DNA of 7,928 nucleotides from Planctomycetaceae bacterium (GTDB lineage: Bacteria; Planctomycetota; Planctomycetia; Planctomycetales; Planctomycetaceae). Positions within the stretch are counted from its first letter, which is position 1, and every line of letters begins with the position of its first letter. The stretch spans positions 1 through 7,928 of the forward strand of contig CANHVD010000248.1 in assembly GCA_947463775.1 (NCBI GenBank), given 5' to 3'. A program made the position numbers and the translations under genes. The notes beneath the pieces were generated by a model that saw only the letters and a program-made list of their open reading frames with translations, was not told the origin of the DNA and did no database searches. Positions 6,608-7,928 of the stretch are shown piece by piece.

Positions 6608-6629
6608 GTGAGCCCGGATCTGTGCTCAC
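6608..6629 (-). other. Hairpin in MCP-cheY intergenic gap
   Basis: GTGAGC and GCTCAC form a perfect 6-bp stem around a 10-nt loop (6614-6623). On the minus strand it is followed by AATTTAATG rather than a T-run, so it is a poor intrinsic terminator. Its position just downstream of the TATAAT box would make it a 5'-end stem-loop of a cheY transcript, or a processing or stabilising element if the operon is read through. Confidence 0.3.
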
Positions 6630-6635
6630 GTTTCG

Positions 6636-6641
6636 ATTATA
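6636..6641 (-). promoter_or_regulatory. Candidate -10 box upstream of first cheY
   Basis: The minus strand reads TATAAT, a perfect sigma-70 -10 hexamer, 52 nt upstream of the cheY start at 6583, in the 96-nt gap after the receptor gene. No good -35 hexamer is seen 16-19 nt upstream (the sequence there is close to TTCCGGTG), so the assignment is tentative. If used, transcription would start near 6629, right at the hairpin at 6608-6629. This would give cheY a transcript separate from the receptor gene. Confidence 0.3.
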
Positions 6642-6679
6642 TTCTGTTGTAATGAAATCACCGGAACCTAATTACTAAA

Positions 6680-7928
6680 CTATACCGACTGTGTAAGTCC
6701 TCGCCGTTGACTGCTGCCACCAGTGCCCATTCTTGAGCCTTCTGTCATCAACTGGCCTGCGGTTTCATTCATGACTCGACTGGCGTTGGCCATGTCGTCC
6801 ACGTTACGAGCCAGTTGCATAGTCATGCCAGACTGCTGAGTCACCGCCGAGGCAATACCGGTCTGACTTTCATGAATCGCCAGGACAACTTCGCTGACCA
6901 TTTCAATAGAAGTCAGGGCCGAGGCGGTTTCATTCTGAATGGCTTCAATATGCCCGATGATTGAGGTGGCCGCTTCATTTGTTTGTGAAGCCAGCTCTTT
7001 AACTTCTCTTGCAACTACAGCAAACCCCATCCCGGCTTCACCGGCTCGAGCGGCTTCAATGGTTGCGTTCAGTGCCAGTAGATTTGTCTGATGCGTAATT
7101 CGCTTAATCAACTGGATCACTTCACCAATCTGCTGGCTGCTGGCACACAACCCGTGCAGAACCTGACTTGTGCGATTGACGGAATCTTTGGCCGTTGAAC
7201 AGACACTCTCCGCCTGATGCGCGTTCTGAGAGATTTCTCGAATGCTGTCGTCCAATTGACGCACGGCCGCCGCAATGTTGTCAGCACTGCTGCCAGCTTC
7301 CGCGGCCTGAGTCGACAACACTGTCGCTTTCTGACGCAGGGGAGCAACTGCGGTACTGATCACCCAGCTACCGAATCCACCTACGATGACGATCGTGGCG
7401 ACGACGATTGTGAGACACCATGACATACTGGAATTCATGAACTCCACGATCTCTGCTTCACGCCGGACATTCTTCTCCATCGTGTAGGTAACCAATGAGT
7501 TAACGGCATCGCGATGTAACGTGTATTTTTCAGTCAGCGGCCCCAACAGAGCCTCAACCGCCACATCCTGCTGACCCTGCTCGCAGGCGGGAATCAAATC
7601 ACTTTCCACGATCTGGTAGAATTCCATCGCCGGTGCATAGAGTTGCTCCAGCATCATCGTGCGCTGTTTCTCGTCATTCAGATCTGTATTCCAGAACACA
7701 TGGCGGTCTGTGAATTCTTTCTTCTGTACCTGCAGCCGATCGATACACCGCGTGACTTCCGAACTGCGTTTGTTTTGCAGGGCAACGACCATTTGATGCA
7801 CGACCAGATGTGATTCCACGATGTACTCGGGCGGAGGCAGAATGTCGGCGATCACATCCTTGCCCTGAACGATCTCGGTGTAACCAGGACCATGCACAGC
7901 CGAACGCTTCATGGCGTCATAGAACAGC
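6680..7928 (-). CDS. Methyl-accepting chemotaxis protein, 5'-truncated by window edge
   Basis: This is a transmembrane chemoreceptor that passes ligand signals to a CheA/CheW array. The frame stays open to the right edge (residues LFYDA precede the Met at 7912), so that Met is probably internal and the first membrane helix lies outside the window. Counting from 7912, residues 1-160 form a mostly helical extracytoplasmic sensor with a striking DILPPPEYIVE stretch near residues 23-33. A hydrophobic membrane helix spans about 166-187. The cytoplasmic signalling domain follows, with the conserved hairpin tip at about 275-312 (QTNLLALNATIEAARAGE, then GFAVVAREVKELA). Only about 35 residues separate the membrane helix from the start of the signalling coiled coil, and no clear HAMP domain is seen. 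The C-terminus (QRRGLTQSV) has no NWETF-type CheR/CheB tether. The stop is TAG at 6680-6682. The family call is certain; the ligand is unknown. Confidence 0.95.
   Translation of the reverse strand, partial: LFYDAMKRSAVHGPGYTEIVQGKDVIADILPPPEYIVESHLVVHQMVVALQNKRSSEVTRCIDRLQVQKKEFTDRHVFWNTDLNDEKQRTMMLEQLYAPAMEFYQIVESDLIPACEQGQQDVAVEALLGPLTEKYTLHRDAVNSLVTYTMEKNVRREAEIVEFMNSSMSWCLTIVVATIVIVGGFGSWVISTAVAPLRQKATVLSTQAAEAGSSADNIAAAVRQLDDSIREISQNAHQAESVCSTAKDSVNRTSQVLHGLCASSQQIGEVIQLIKRITHQTNLLALNATIEAARAGEAGMGFAVVAREVKELASQTNEAATSIIGHIEAIQNETASALTSIEMVSEVVLAIHESQTGIASAVTQQSGMTMQLARNVDDMANASRVMNETAGQLMTEGSRMGTGGSSQRRGLTQSV

Noticed and set aside
1..7928. CRISPR arrays, tRNA or rRNA genes, insertion sequences, attachment sites
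   Set aside because: No regularly spaced repeats, cloverleaf-like sequence, transposase motifs or terminal inverted repeats with target duplications were seen on either strand.

Overview
The window is most likely from a planctomycete, or another phylum with large flagellar/chemotaxis gene sets. The basis is an ordered all-minus-strand chemotaxis cluster with a CheX-type phosphatase, an HDOD protein embedded among che genes, moderate GC and fairly long spacers between genes. This assignment is an inference from gene content and style; no ribosomal RNA or other taxonomic marker is present.

Reading the minus strand (right to left), the window holds: the 3' part of a methyl-accepting chemotaxis protein (6680 to the right edge, 5' end outside the window); a stand-alone CheY receiver (6200-6583); an HDOD-domain protein (5131-6030); the receptor methylesterase CheB (3865-5064); the receptor methyltransferase CheR (2931-3764); a CheX-type CheY-P phosphatase (2470-2919); a second CheY (1942-2307); and a 153-residue protein that looks like a divergent CheC/CheX-fold relative (1464-1925). 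A perfect 15-bp hairpin at 1312-1346 probably ends this unit. After a spacer of about 360 bp with a candidate promoter and two inverted repeats lies larB (212-1099), for nickel-pincer nucleotide biosynthesis, which is unrelated to chemotaxis. The last 211 bases hold no gene I can support.

The che genes cover receptor signalling (MCP), receptor adaptation (CheR adds and CheB removes methyl groups), two diffusible response regulators, and one or two candidate phosphatases to switch the regulators off. CheA, CheW and CheD are not in the window; a kinase and a coupling protein would have to lie upstream or elsewhere. Some genes are tightly spaced (CheR-CheX 11 nt, CheY2-153 aa protein 16 nt), which suggests co-translation. 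Others are separated by 66-169 nt, leaving room for internal promoters; the best candidate is a perfect TATAAT box before the first cheY.

Most of the window is recognisable chemotaxis machinery. The least explained items are the divergent CheX-like protein at the operon end, the open frame that continues past its stop into the hairpin, the HDOD protein inside the cluster, and the receptor's apparent lack of a HAMP domain.
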